64,000 nucleotides of DNA, from assembly GCA_005884005.1 (NCBI GenBank), contig VAWI01000012.1:444-64443 (forward strand), read 5' to 3'. This document shows, piece after piece, positions 16,181 through 25,675 of the stretch. Each line of letters starts with the position of its first letter. Positions within the stretch are counted from its first letter, which is position 1. The translations under genes were made by a program, and so were the position numbers. The DNA is from Actinomycetota bacterium. GTDB lineage: Bacteria; Actinomycetota; Thermoleophilia; Gaiellales; Gaiellaceae. Below the pieces are notes generated by a model. That model saw only the letters and a list, made by a program, of their open reading frames with translations, did not search any database and had not been told where the DNA came from.

Positions 16181-17644
16181 CGTGCGGCGATCCAGGTCCT
16201 CGCGCGGTGGGCCCCACTTCTCGGCGGCCTCGCGGTCGCCCTCGCCGTACTCGTACGGCTTCCCTTCTGGAAGGCTCCACTCACCGCCGACGAGGGGGGG
16301 TACGCCGAGGTCGCCCGGCTGTGGAGCCACGGCGCGACTCTCTACGGCGGCGCCTGGGTCGACCGCCCGCAAGGCCTCGTAGTCGTTTTTCGCGCTCTCC
16401 ATTTGATCGGCGGCTCCCCGTTGGCGATGCGTGCAGCCGCAGCGGTGATCGCGGCGCTCGTCGTCGCCGCGACGATGCTGCTCACCCTCCGGCTGGCCCG
16501 CGGCAGGATAACCGCCGTCACGGCAGGACTGCTGGCAGCAACCGTCGGGGCCTCGCCGTTCATCGAGTCCTTCACCCTCTCGGGAGAGCTGCTGGCGTCG
16601 CTTCCGGCCGTGCTCTCGCTCGTCTGCTTCTGCGCCTACCTCGAAGGCCGTCAGCGCGCCTGGCCGCGTAACAGACTGCTGCTAACTCTCGCCGGCGCCG
16701 GTGCGCTGACCGGGAGCGCCCTTCTCATCAAGCAGTCCGCCTTCGATGCCGGGCTCGCGGCGGTCGTGTACCTGCTCTGGCGTGAGCGGAAGCGCGGTCT
16801 CGTGCCCGTTGCCGTGCTTGTCACGGGCGCGCTCGTGCCCGTCGCGATCGCCGCCGCCAGCGCGGCGAGGCTGAGCGATTGGCTCTACGCCGTCCTGGGC
16901 TACCGCTTCCACGGCGACTCGATCGTGACGGGATCGGCGGCCGGTCGGGCCCACCAGCTCTGGCTTTCGTTGCCTCCTGCCGGCAAGGCGCTCGGGCTGC
17001 TCGCGCTGCTGGCGGCCGCCGGTTGGCGGCGCTCCCCAGTCCTGGCGCGAATCTGGCTCGGCGCCGCCGTCCTCGGCGCCGTCGGCGGCGGCAACTTCCA
17101 CCCGCACTACTACCTCCAACTCGTGCCGCCGCTCTCGCTGCTCGGGGCCGTGGGCGTCCGCACCCTCTGGCTCTCCGCGTCACGGCCGGCAATCGCCGCG
17201 GCCGGGGCGGCCGCCGCAGCGACGTTCGCGCTGGCGATGCCTGTCGCCTGGGCGACCCCGACGAAGCAGGCGGAGACGATCTGGCCGAATGATCCGCACC
17301 TGATCCACGACGCCGTCCTTGCGCGGTACGTCCGCGCGCACACACGTCCGCATCAACGAGTCCTTGCGGTCTGGGCCGATGCCGACCTCTATTACCTGGC
17401 CGATCGTCGTCCCGCGGTCCGCTATCTGTGGTCCCGCAACGTCGCGTCGATTCCGGGAGCCCTCCAGGCCGTGCACCACGCCCTGGCGACACGGCGGGCA
17501 GAGCTCGTGCTCGTCGTCCAGCCGCCCGCGACGCTCGATCCGAGCGGCCGCACTGCTGCCCTGCTTCGGCGCGAATACCATCGCGTCGCGCATGTTGGCG
17601 GCGCGTCTGTCTACCGACGCAAGAGCCAGAGCACCGCGACGTAG
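16181..17644 (+). CDS. Membrane glycosyltransferase, ArnT/PMT (GT39/GT83)-like
   Basis: About 487 residues. The first extracytoplasmic loop has PLTADEGGYAEVARLWSHG and GAWVDRPQGL, the catalytic Asp-Glu and the DxPxG-type motif of GT-C transferases using polyprenyl-phosphate sugars. About ten membrane helices follow and a soluble C-terminal part ends the protein. It probably glycosylates lipid, cell wall or protein outside the membrane. No ATG, GTG or TTG exists in frame between 16181 and the catalytic loop, and upstream frame is antisense to the PAP2 gene, so the true start is unclear. It is head to head with PAP2. Confidence 0.78.
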   Translation, partial: RAAIQVLARWAPLLGGLAVALAVLVRLPFWKAPLTADEGGYAEVARLWSHGATLYGGAWVDRPQGLVVVFRALHLIGGSPLAMRAAAAVIAALVVAATMLLTLRLARGRITAVTAGLLAATVGASPFIESFTLSGELLASLPAVLSLVCFCAYLEGRQRAWPRNRLLLTLAGAGALTGSALLIKQSAFDAGLAAVVYLLWRERKRGLVPVAVLVTGALVPVAIAAASAARLSDWLYAVLGYRFHGDSIVTGSAAGRAHQLWLSLPPAGKALGLLALLAAAGWRRSPVLARIWLGAAVLGAVGGGNFHPHYYLQLVPPLSLLGAVGVRTLWLSASRPAIAAAGAAAAATFALAMPVAWATPTKQAETIWPNDPHLIHDAVLARYVRAHTRPHQRVLAVWADADLYYLADRRPAVRYLWSRNVASIPGALQAVHHALATRRAELVLVVQPPATLDPSGRTAALLRREYHRVAHVGGASVYRRKSQSTAT

Positions 17645-17762
17645 GCCACGATCACGGGGATCACGACTGCGGCGTTCGCAGCCTTTCGCGTCTCCTATCT
17701 CGTGACCTAGGGTCATGAGATCCCCCGGAAGGGGGGTCAAATGTAGGCGCGATTCGCCAAAG

Positions 17763-20501
17763 ATGAAGGGCGTGAGGCGAGTGCCTGCGGCTCTCTCCAT
17801 GCCGCCTTCCGGCGGCCTTCCGGCGAGCGGAAACGGTCACCTGGATCGGCACGATCTCGTCGACTCGTACAGGCGGCTTGCGGACGTCTTCCACCACGTC
17901 CTCTCAGAGCAGAGCCTCGACACGCTGCTCGACCGGATCGCGGACACGCTCTCCGAGCTGATCCCGTACGACACGCTCAGCATCTTCGAAGCCGACGAGG
18001 CCCAGACCGAGCTCGTCCCGGTGCTCGCGCGTGACCGCTGGGCCGAAGAGATCCTGCGCAACAAGATCGGGTTCGGCACGGGCATCGCCGGGTGGGCCGC
18101 GAAGCACCGCGAGCCGGTGCTGACGAACGCCGCGCACCTCGATCCCCGAATGATGGTCGTGCCCGGCACGCCGGCCGACGAGCACGAGGCCTTGGTCACG
18201 GTGCCGCTAATCGCACGCGACTCCGTCAAGGGCGTCCTCAGCATCTACCGGCTCGGCGACCACGCGCACTTCGACAGCGAAGAGTTCGAGCTCGCGAAGA
18301 GGTTCGGTGACGCAGCGGCTCTCGCTCTCGACAACGCGAAGACACGCGCCCGCCTCGAGCTGCAGGCTCAGACGGACTCGCTGACCGGCCTCTACAACCA
18401 CCGCTACTTCCATGAGCACGTGCGCTCGGAGCTGACCCGAGCGAGCCGGAACCGCGACTCGGTGGCACTGCTGATGCTCGACATCGACGACTTCAAGAAG
18501 ATCAACGACATCTACGGTCATGGGATCGGCGACCAGGTTCTCCGCGAGCTCGCCGATCAGCTGAAGGCGGCCGTGCGCGGCTCGGACCTCGTCTGCCGGC
18601 TCGGCGGCGAGGAGTTCGGGGTGGTGATGGGCTCAGGCGGCACCGACGATGCGGTTGCGCTCGCGAAACGGCTGACCGAGCGCTTGAAGGAGCTCGACTT
18701 CGGCCCCGCCGGGAAGATCACGGTCTCGATCGGCGCCGCGGAGGGGCCGGTCAACGCATCCAACCCGCGCGAGCTGATCGCGTGTGCGGAGGCGGCGATG
18801 ATGACCGCCAAGGCGCGGGGCAAGGACCTGATCGTGCTCTTCGACGAGTCGACGTACGAGCGTCCCGACACCGTCTCCGTCGCGAGCTCGCGCGTCCGCT
18901 CGATCGCGCATCTGAAGATGCTTCAGAGCCTCGCGGGCAAGCTCAACCGGCTCAACGACGTCCGCGAGATCGGTACGGCGATCGCAGACGAGCTCCGAGG
19001 CTTGATCGATTACCACAACTGCCGCGTCTCGATCGTCGACGGCGACGAGATCATTCCGATCGCCTTCCGCGGCGTTCTCTCCTCGCCGGCCGGCCATGAG
19101 GTTCAGATTCCGCGCTCGAAGGTCGGCGAGGGGATCACCGGCCACGCGGCCGCGGAGGGGAAGTCGCTCTTGATCGGCAATGCGCTCGACTGCGAGTACG
19201 CCGTCACGATTCCCGGCACCGAGCCTCTGGAGGAGTCGCTTCTTGCAGTACCGCTCTGCTACGGCTCGCGCGTCATCAGCGTGATCGTGATCTCGAAGCT
19301 CGGTCGCGACCAGTTCGACGAGGACGACGTCCGGTTGCTCGAGGTGCTTGCCGGCCACGCCGCGGTCGCGCTCGAGAACGCACGGTTGTACGAGTCCCAA
19401 CGACGCGAGGCCGAGCACTTCAAGGAGCTGCTCGAGTTCAGTCGCGAGCTGGCGACGGCGGAGGGACTGCCGGAGGTACTCCAGCGGACAGTCGAGCTCT
19501 CAGCGACGATCCTGGGCGCGCCCAGGACATCGCTTTGGATTCAGGACGTTCCGACGCAGGAGCTCGTTCCGGGTGCGGTCTGGGGCTTCGACCCGGCCCG
19601 GCGAGAGCGGATCCTCGCGCTCAGCATCCCTCCCGAGCGGCTCGGACCGCTCGCCAAGCGGGACGAGCCGTTCGTGCTCGACAATGCTGGCGCGGCAGCG
19701 ATCCATGGCACCCCGGAACTCGACGACGGAACGGCATTCGTCGTCGCCCCGATCAAGCTCGACGGGGGACGGGTCTGCTGCATCGTCGCCGCGATTCCGC
19801 CGGGGGCGCCCCACGAGCTGGACGAGGATCACATCGGCCTTCTCGCCGGACTCGCGCACCAGGCGAAGCTCGCGATCGCCAACGCCGCCACCTTCGAGAA
19901 CCTCGAGGCGACCTTCGTCTCGACGGTGGCTGCGCTGGCAAACGCGCTCGAGGCGAACGACGAGTACACGTCGTCGCACACGCGCTGGATCACGGACACC
20001 GCCCTCAAGGTGGGCGCGACGCTCGGGTTCGACTCCAAAGCACTGAAAGAGCTCGAGCTGGGCGCGCTCTTCCACGACATCGGGAAGATCGGAATCCCGA
20101 CGAGCATCCTGCTCAAGCCGGGCCCGCTGACACCCGAGGAGCGGCGCGTCATGCAGCAGCACCCTGAGCTCGGGGAGAAAATCCTGGCGCCGATCGATCG
20201 CCTCTCGGAGGTGCGCTCGATCGTGCGGAGCTGCCATGAGCATTACGACGGACGGGGCTATCCCGACGGAATCTCCGGCGAGAGAATTCCGTTGGAGTCG
20301 CGGATCATCCTGGTCTGCGACGCGTTCCACGCGATGACGACCGACCGGCCGTACAGGAAGCGTCTGTCGGTCGAGGAGGCCTGCCGCCGGCTACGCGAGG
20401 CCGTCGGCACCCAATTTGATCCCACCGTCGTAGAGGTCTTCCTGGCGCTGCGCAGCGAGATCTGGACGCCTCCAATGACTTCGGAACGGCTCGCGTCTTA
20501 A
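17763..20501 (+). CDS. GAF-GGDEF-GAF-GAF-HD-GYP c-di-GMP enzyme
   Basis: 912 residues from ATG 17763 (ATG 17715 also possible). Order: GAF sensor (about 30-185), diguanylate cyclase domain with an intact GGEEF at 281-285, two further GAF domains (about 370-520 and 545-690), and an HD-GYP phosphodiesterase with HD at 771-772 (LFHDIGKIGIP) and GYP at 832-834. Both catalytic signatures are complete, so it could make and break cyclic di-GMP, with direction set by the three GAF ligands. No transmembrane segment is seen, so it is cytoplasmic. It is transcribed alone. No effector with an obvious PilZ domain lies in the window. Confidence 0.93.
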   Translation: MKGVRRVPAALSMPPSGGLPASGNGHLDRHDLVDSYRRLADVFHHVLSEQSLDTLLDRIADTLSELIPYDTLSIFEADEAQTELVPVLARDRWAEEILRNKIGFGTGIAGWAAKHREPVLTNAAHLDPRMMVVPGTPADEHEALVTVPLIARDSVKGVLSIYRLGDHAHFDSEEFELAKRFGDAAALALDNAKTRARLELQAQTDSLTGLYNHRYFHEHVRSELTRASRNRDSVALLMLDIDDFKKINDIYGHGIGDQVLRELADQLKAAVRGSDLVCRLGGEEFGVVMGSGGTDDAVALAKRLTERLKELDFGPAGKITVSIGAAEGPVNASNPRELIACAEAAMMTAKARGKDLIVLFDESTYERPDTVSVASSRVRSIAHLKMLQSLAGKLNRLNDVREIGTAIADELRGLIDYHNCRVSIVDGDEIIPIAFRGVLSSPAGHEVQIPRSKVGEGITGHAAAEGKSLLIGNALDCEYAVTIPGTEPLEESLLAVPLCYGSRVISVIVISKLGRDQFDEDDVRLLEVLAGHAAVALENARLYESQRREAEHFKELLEFSRELATAEGLPEVLQRTVELSATILGAPRTSLWIQDVPTQELVPGAVWGFDPARRERILALSIPPERLGPLAKRDEPFVLDNAGAAAIHGTPELDDGTAFVVAPIKLDGGRVCCIVAAIPPGAPHELDEDHIGLLAGLAHQAKLAIANAATFENLEATFVSTVAALANALEANDEYTSSHTRWITDTALKVGATLGFDSKALKELELGALFHDIGKIGIPTSILLKPGPLTPEERRVMQQHPELGEKILAPIDRLSEVRSIVRSCHEHYDGRGYPDGISGERIPLESRIILVCDAFHAMTTDRPYRKRLSVEEACRRLREAVGTQFDPTVVEVFLALRSEIWTPPMTSERLAS

Positions 20502-20598
20502 ACCCGCCGAACCGCCCGGCGCGAATCGACCGCGCAGGAACTGACCGGCGCTGCCCAAAGAGGAAATACGCTCGGCAGCCTTCGGCCAGGAGGGGGAG

Positions 20599-21048
20599 AT
20601 GGAACCACGCTTGACGACGGATCGGCAGCCCGCACAGTTACTGACGATGCTGATCGGCGTGACGTTCATTCTCGTTGGACTCCTCGGCTTCGTCCCCGGG
20701 ATCACCTCGCACCTGTACGACGGGCTCGACTTCGCCGGGCACAACTCGCCGGCGAAGCTGTTCCACGTGTTCCAGGTCAGCTGGCTGCACAACATCGTCC
20801 ACCTCGCGTTCGGGCTCGTCGGGCTGGCGTTCTCCCGCACGGCCGCGACCGCGCGCCTCTACCTGATCGGCGGCGGGGTCGTCTACTTGGTGCTTTGGTT
20901 CTACGGCTTGGTGATCGCTCAGAACGGCGGCGCGAACTTCGTCCCGTTCAACACGGCGGACAACTGGCTCCATTTCGCGATCGGCGCCGCGATGATCGGA
21001 CTCGGGTTCGCGACCACACGCGCGCGACCGCTCGCCCCAGCCATCTAG
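20599..21048 (+). CDS. DUF4383 membrane protein
   Basis: 149 residues with four membrane helices. GLDFAGHNSPAKLFHVFQVSWLHNIVHLAFG is the signature region of DUF4383, common in actinobacteria and of unknown function. The conserved histidines and asparagine on helix 2 are present. A strong AGGAGGGGG site precedes ATG 20599. A single gene between the c-di-GMP enzyme and a small hypothetical gene. Confidence 0.85.
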   Translation: MEPRLTTDRQPAQLLTMLIGVTFILVGLLGFVPGITSHLYDGLDFAGHNSPAKLFHVFQVSWLHNIVHLAFGLVGLAFSRTAATARLYLIGGGVVYLVLWFYGLVIAQNGGANFVPFNTADNWLHFAIGAAMIGLGFATTRARPLAPAI

Positions 21049-21074
21049 CGCGCCCTCGTCTACCTTGAGTTCGC

Positions 21075-21461
21075 GTGGAGGTCGCCGGCGTGCTGCAGAT
21101 GCTGGACGAGACCGGCGCTGAGGCCGACGTCCGGCCCGCGCTGGCTCTGCTCGCCGCGCCCGACCCGCTGGTCGAGCCGGACGAGCTGAAACCGGCGGTG
21201 CGTCGCGCGATGCTCCTGCTCGCCGCGGGCGGAGATCCGCTTCGGGAGCTCGAGCTGGACGGACGCGCCGTCAGCTCACTTGCTGCCGAGCTCGACCGTC
21301 CGGAGCGCCGAGCGGTTGTCAGCCGCGGGTTGGAGGCCCTGTCCCCGGAGGCGGCCGGGCTCGCAAATGTCTCCGGAGCCCTGGAGCAGCTGCTACTCGA
21401 TGCCACGCTCGCGTGGCGGGCGTACGCCTGTGCGCTGCTCGCCGACGAGCTCGAGCCCTAG
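21075..21461 (+). CDS. Small acidic helical protein, unknown
   Basis: 128 residues from GTG 21075, rich in Leu, Ala, Glu and Asp, with helical-repeat-like spacing (RPALALLAAPDPLVEPDELKPAVRRAMLLLAAGGDP). No recognised domain. It lies 26 bp after the DUF4383 gene and its last four bases overlap the convergent antiporter gene. Confidence 0.6.
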   Translation: MEVAGVLQMLDETGAEADVRPALALLAAPDPLVEPDELKPAVRRAMLLLAAGGDPLRELELDGRAVSSLAAELDRPERRAVVSRGLEALSPEAAGLANVSGALEQLLLDATLAWRAYACALLADELEP

Positions 21462-22492
21462 CCCCACCAGAACGCCGAGGCGATCACGACGTAGAGCCCG
21501 ACGAGGACGACGCCCTCGGGCCAGGTGCTCTCGCCGTCGTAGACGACCACTGCGGTGACGACGGCCGCCAGAAGCAGAGAGACGGCGAGCAGCGTCGGAA
21601 AGACGAGCGTCAGACTCGTAGCGAAGAAGAGACTCGCGAAGAGGACCACGGGAGTCAGCGCCAGCGCTACCTGCAGCGACGAGTTCACGATCACAGCGAT
21701 GGCGAAGTCCGGCCGATTGCGCAGGGCGAGCTGCACGCCGACGACGTTCTCAACCGCGTTACCGGCGATCGCGACGACGACCAATCCGGCGAACGTCTGG
21801 CTCATGTGCAGCGAGGAAGTGGCGGGCTGCAACGCCGAGACGAACCAGTCGCTGACGAACACCGCTCCCGTCGCCGCTGCCGCGAGCACGCCGATTGTCG
21901 TCGGCAGCGACCAGCGCGGGGGCTCGAGCTCCAGGCCGTCTGCCGCGATGAAGATACTGAGCGTCGAGACGAAGACGACCAGCAAGACACCGCCGCAGAT
22001 CAGGCTCAACGTCTGCTCGTGTGCGGCGGCCGGAGTATGAAGGACATGAGCGAACGTGGGTACGGAAAGGATGGCCGCTCCGAGCAAAGTCAGCGTCGCG
22101 ATCGTCCGCGCGCGCGGCGAGTCGAACCGTTGCACGCCGTTCCGGAGGCCTCCCGCGAAGAAAGCAAGTCCGAGGACGAGTAGGCTGTTGGCGAGCACGG
22201 AGCCGATCAGCGCTGCCTTGACGACCCCGACTAGTCCTTTCCGCAGCGCGAAGAGCGCGACGAACAATTCCGGGAGATTGCCGAGCGCCGACTGGACCGA
22301 CCCGGCGCCGCCTGCCCCGAGCCTACCTCCGAGCTGCTCGGTCGCCGTTCCGACGAGGCGCGCGAGCATGGCGAGCGCCACGGCGGCTGCCAGGAAGCGC
22401 AAAACCGCATTCAGCCCCGCGAGATCGAACGCGCCGGCAATCCCGACCAGAGCCGCGCTGATCACGATCTCGGCCTGCTCTCGCCGCATCAT
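21458..22492 (-). CDS. CaCA-family cation/proton antiporter (Ca2+/H+ exchanger-like)
   Basis: 344 residues from ATG 22492. About eleven helices with two inverted alpha repeats carrying the ion-binding motifs: GNLPELFVALFALRKG near residue 70 and GNAVENVVGVQLALRN near 225. The GNxxE pattern in both is that of Ca2+/H+ antiporters (ChaA/VCX). It would expel calcium or another cation in exchange for protons. Other in-frame starts (GTG 22504, ATG 22489) are equally possible; no clear ribosome binding site. Divergent from the following secreted-protein gene. Confidence 0.88.
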   Translation of the reverse strand: MMRREQAEIVISAALVGIAGAFDLAGLNAVLRFLAAAVALAMLARLVGTATEQLGGRLGAGGAGSVQSALGNLPELFVALFALRKGLVGVVKAALIGSVLANSLLVLGLAFFAGGLRNGVQRFDSPRARTIATLTLLGAAILSVPTFAHVLHTPAAAHEQTLSLICGGVLLVVFVSTLSIFIAADGLELEPPRWSLPTTIGVLAAAATGAVFVSDWFVSALQPATSSLHMSQTFAGLVVVAIAGNAVENVVGVQLALRNRPDFAIAVIVNSSLQVALALTPVVLFASLFFATSLTLVFPTLLAVSLLLAAVVTAVVVYDGESTWPEGVVLVGLYVVIASAFWWG

Positions 22493-22629
22493 GCCCGCAC
22501 GCACCGCGCGACGCTATCAACGGGGGAGACGGCTCCCCCGAAACGAGGGATCGGAGGCTACAGCGCGGCGGCGGTCCAGCCGATAGCCAAACCGTGCGGC
22601 CAAACACGCCTAAGAGAGGGGACTTCTTC

Positions 22630-23598
22630 GTGCGCATTCGCGTCCTGGTACTTCTGCCGGTTCTTGCTCTCGCGGCGTCGTTCGCCGCGCCGGCTTCCGC
22701 CTCGCAGCTGGTCAACCGAGGGGTCACCAACATCAAGCTCGCGGTCGACAGCAAGGGCGAAGCGCTTGTCAGCTACAGAACCGTGCGCGGTCAGGCGCAG
22801 CACGTGCTCGCCTGGGGCGCGGTCAACGCGCGGCAGCCGAACCGTACGGTCAAGCAGGCTCGCTTCAAGCTCGACTACTCGGGCGGCTGGGGCAAGTACC
22901 ACAAGCTCTACTGGAAGACCTTCCGCAACAGCTGCGGCGCCTACGACGGACCGGCGTTGGCCTGGATGATCACGGCTTGCAAGGCGCGCGACGGCAGCTA
23001 CTGGGCGCTCCAGAAGTGGCAAGTTCACCTTCCCGATCTTGGCTTCACGCCGTGGACCGCGGGCTTGCGCCAATGGGAGCTCCATCTCTCGCACTGGACG
23101 ACCGACCTCGCCAAGCTCGAGGTCTGGCAGGACTGGATCTACCACGGCCGCTTCCACCACATGTTCGGGCGTTACACGTATCTCGGCAAGCCGGTCTACG
23201 GCTTCGGCACGACGCACTTCGGCGCGCCGACCGACGGATACGGCCGGCTGCTCTACCTCGACACTCACAACTCGGCCTACGGCACCGGCTGGCGTCGCGA
23301 GAACTCGTTTGTGGCGCACAACCCGACCGGCGTCTTCTGCTACGGCTTCTTCAAGCACAACGCGGGCGCGGGAGGCTACGCGCACCCGCCGGGCTTCGCC
23401 GGCATGCGCCCGCAGGGCAACGGCGACATGTATCGGATGACGGCCGGGGGACCTGGCGTCACGCCCGACGTGATGTGGAGCGGCAACGGCCTGCACAACT
23501 TCAGTGCGAGCAACTCCGCCGATGTGGCGTTCGAAACAGCGATGAACTCGCAGCTTGATTCGATCCTCAACGGCGACAAGCTCTGCCGGCAGCACTAG
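22630..23598 (+). CDS. Secreted protein, Trp/Tyr-rich, unknown
   Basis: 322 residues from GTG 22630, nine bases after GAGGGG. A classic signal peptide (RVLVLLPVLALAASFAAPASA) is followed by a mature domain unusually rich in Trp, Tyr, His and Gly, with an internal paired pattern FTPWTAGLRQWELHLSHW and WQDWIYHGRFHHMFGRY. At least three cysteines are present. I know no characterised relative. The tandem 110-bp repeat begins two bases after its stop. Confidence 0.7.
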   Translation: MRIRVLVLLPVLALAASFAAPASASQLVNRGVTNIKLAVDSKGEALVSYRTVRGQAQHVLAWGAVNARQPNRTVKQARFKLDYSGGWGKYHKLYWKTFRNSCGAYDGPALAWMITACKARDGSYWALQKWQVHLPDLGFTPWTAGLRQWELHLSHWTTDLAKLEVWQDWIYHGRFHHMFGRYTYLGKPVYGFGTTHFGAPTDGYGRLLYLDTHNSAYGTGWRRENSFVAHNPTGVFCYGFFKHNAGAGGYAHPPGFAGMRPQGNGDMYRMTAGGPGVTPDVMWSGNGLHNFSASNSADVAFETAMNSQLDSILNGDKLCRQH

Positions 23599-23599
23599 G

Positions 23600-23930
23600 G
23601 CCGAAAGCCCTCGGACGCATTATGGCACCGGCTTTGCAGCCCGGGTTGAGACGGACGCCCGGGCGGAGCCCGGACGTCCTCTAGGTCGGCGTCGCAAGCG
23701 AACGCCTTAGCCGAAAGCGCTCGGACCCACTTACTGGCACCGGCTTTGCAGCCCGGGTTGAGACGGAGCCCGGGCGGAGCCCGGACGTCCTCTAGGTCGG
23801 CGTCGCAAGCGAACGCCTTAGCCGAAAGCGCTCGGACCCACTTATGGCACCGGCTTTGCAGCCCGGGTTGAGACGGAGCCCGGGCGGAGCCCGGACGTCC
23901 TCTAGGTCGGCGTCGCAAGCGAACGCCTTA
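23600..23930. repeat. Three tandem 110-bp units, class I gene-end repeat
   Basis: Units at 23600-23709, 23710-23820 and 23821-23930. Each has about 84 bp of locus-specific sequence with a CCGGGC-GGA-GCCCGG hairpin, then a 26-bp module (GGTC, core GGCGTCGCAAGCGAACGCC, TTA) shared in form with 42.5, 43.6 and 57.4 kb. Units 2 and 3 are almost identical; unit 1 has several substitutions. The array fills the gap between the secreted-protein gene and the flavin reductase. Confidence 0.95.
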
Positions 23931-23941
23931 CGATCTTGGGA

Positions 23942-24409
23942 ATGGGCGGCGAAGAGCTCCGCGGGCTGATGCGGCGATTCCCTGCCGGTGTCGCGATCGT
24001 CGGCGTCGACCTCGAGGGCGAGCGCCTGGGCCTCACGATCGGGACGCTGATTCCCCTCTCACTCGAGCCGCCGCTCGTCGGCTTTGCCGTCCGCCGTGAG
24101 GCGGCACTGCACGAGCTGCTGCGCCGTTCCGAAACATTCGGCGTCAGCCTGCTGGCCGCCGGCCAGGAGGCCGTGGCGCAGCACTTCGCGCGCGGCGTGC
24201 CGCCGATCGCTCTCTGGGAAGGCATCGGCGCCCGCGAGAAAGAAGGCCCGCCGCTGCTCGTCGGGGCGATCGGCTGGCTGACGGGTCGCGTCTCGGCCGA
24301 GGTGCCGGTCGGCGAGGACACGTTCTTCGTCGGGGAGGTCCTGTCCGTCGAGGAGGGAGCGCGCGAGCGGCCACTCGTCTACGTCGACCGGGGCTACGTC
24401 AACGCGTGA
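23942..24409 (+). CDS. Flavin reductase-like (FMN-binding split barrel) protein
   Basis: 155 residues from ATG 23942. RRFPAGVAIVGVDLEGERLGLTIGTLIPLSLEPPLVGFAVRR is the FMN-binding start of the flavin reductase-like family, followed by FGVSLLAAGQEAVAQHFA. Such proteins reduce flavin with NAD(P)H, often to feed a monooxygenase. The third tandem repeat unit ends only 11 bp upstream, so the promoter or leader lies in or before the repeat. Its stop overlaps the GTG of the next gene (GTGA), indicating coupling. Confidence 0.82.
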   Translation: MGGEELRGLMRRFPAGVAIVGVDLEGERLGLTIGTLIPLSLEPPLVGFAVRREAALHELLRRSETFGVSLLAAGQEAVAQHFARGVPPIALWEGIGAREKEGPPLLVGAIGWLTGRVSAEVPVGEDTFFVGEVLSVEEGARERPLVYVDRGYVNA

Positions 24410-25050
24410 TTGAAGCTGTTGTTTTCGACCTCGACGGCGTCCTGCTGGACAGCGAGCAGGTGTGGGACGAGGTCCGAGAGCAGCTGGTGAAGGAGCGAGG
24501 CGGCCGCTGGCACGACCGGGCCCACACGGAGATGATGGGCATGAGCTCCGTCGAGTGGTCCCGCTACATGCACGACGATCTCGGCGTCCCCTACCCGCCG
24601 GAGGAGATCTCGGCTGAGGTCGTGCGACGGCTCGAAGAGGTCTACCGCAGTCGGCTGCCGCTCATCGACGCCGCCCAGGAGGCCGTCGAGCAGCTTTCCG
24701 CCCGCTGGCCGCTCGGGCTCGCGTCGTCGTCGAACCGCGAGCTGATCGACCTCGTGCTCGAGCTGAGCGGGCTGGCCCGGTTCTTCCGCGCCACCGTGTC
24801 ATCTGAAGAGGTCGCGCGCGGCAAGCCCGCGCCAGACGTCTATCTCGAGGCGGCGCGACGCCTGGGCGTTCCGCCGAAACGCTGCGCGGCCGTCGAGGAC
24901 TCGCGCAACGGCATCCGCGCAGCGAAGGCCGCCGGGATGCGCGTGATTGCGATTCCGAACCCGCACTTCCCGCCCGACGACGAGTCCCTCGAGCTGGCGG
25001 ACGTCACGCTTGGCTCGCTCGCCGAGCTGAGCCCGTCTACCGTCGGTTGA
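24406..25050 (+). CDS. HAD-superfamily hydrolase, beta-phosphoglucomutase/phosphatase type
   Basis: 214 residues from GTG 24406. Motif I FDLDGVLLDSE (residues 7-17, nucleophile Asp8), motif II LASSSNR near 105, motif III lysine in GKPAPDVY near 140, motif IV EDSRNGIRAA near 163. The alpha-helical cap follows motif I. It acts on a phosphorylated small molecule, probably a sugar phosphate. Translationally coupled to the flavin reductase; the 3' end overlaps the convergent secreted-protein gene by 14 bp. Confidence 0.9.
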   Translation: MIEAVVFDLDGVLLDSEQVWDEVREQLVKERGGRWHDRAHTEMMGMSSVEWSRYMHDDLGVPYPPEEISAEVVRRLEEVYRSRLPLIDAAQEAVEQLSARWPLGLASSSNRELIDLVLELSGLARFFRATVSSEEVARGKPAPDVYLEAARRLGVPPKRCAAVEDSRNGIRAAKAAGMRVIAIPNPHFPPDDESLELADVTLGSLAELSPSTVG

Positions 25051-25675
25051 GTTTGCAGCGGCGTGGACGCTGCCTGCATGCCTTACGGACTCGAGTGGGC
25101 GGCTTCAGGACTGCCTGAGGCGGCGCGATCACCTGGTAGCTCCAAGTGCTCGTGCCGATGTCGGGGGCGAAATCGTACGCAGGGTCGGCCTCGGTCGTCG
25201 CCGCGGCGCCGATCCGGAAATCAAGACGGCTCGTGCCGCCCAGGTCGCGCCGGTTCACCTTCAGCGTCAGGGTCGAGCTTGCGAAGGAACCGCTGAACGA
25301 GGACGGGCGGTTGGTGAAGCTCCAGCGGCCGCCCAGGCAGCGGCCGAAGACGTAGCGGCCCCCGAGCACGTCGAGGGCATACTCGGCGCCGAAAACCCCG
25401 CGCGCGCAGCCGGTGCCTGTCTTGCTGTCCGCATCAACAAACACCGCGACGAGATCGGTGCCCCCGAGCGCGGTGCGGTTCGAGATCGAGATTCGGAAGA
25501 CGACGTTGCCCGCATCGTCGTTCGAGACCTGGACCGCGGTCAGGTCGGGTGCCGCGACCGGCGCGTCGGCCGCCGCGTCGACGTAGGGCGAGCTGTTCCG
25601 CGCCCCAGCCAAGGGCGCGAGCAGCAGTACACACGCTGCCGCGGCCGTGCCAAGCGCCCACTTCGGTCCCCGCAA
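25037..25675 (-). CDS. Secreted beta-sandwich-like protein, unknown
   Basis: 212 residues from TTG 25675. Signal peptide (ALGTAAAACVLLLAPLAGA), then an all-beta domain with VFRISISNRTALGGTDLVAVFVDADSKTGTG, which resembles the carbohydrate-binding or DOMON-like repeats often annotated in secreted proteins, and a basic, Cys-containing tail. Function unknown. Convergent with the HAD gene. Confidence 0.65.
   Translation of the reverse strand: MRGPKWALGTAAAACVLLLAPLAGARNSSPYVDAAADAPVAAPDLTAVQVSNDDAGNVVFRISISNRTALGGTDLVAVFVDADSKTGTGCARGVFGAEYALDVLGGRYVFGRCLGGRWSFTNRPSSFSGSFASSTLTLKVNRRDLGGTSRLDFRIGAAATTEADPAYDFAPDIGTSTWSYQVIAPPQAVLKPPTRVRKACRQRPRRCKLNRR

Noticed and set aside
23600-23930. CRISPR array
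   Set aside because: The parts between the shared modules are the same in all three units, not unique spacers, and no cas genes are present.
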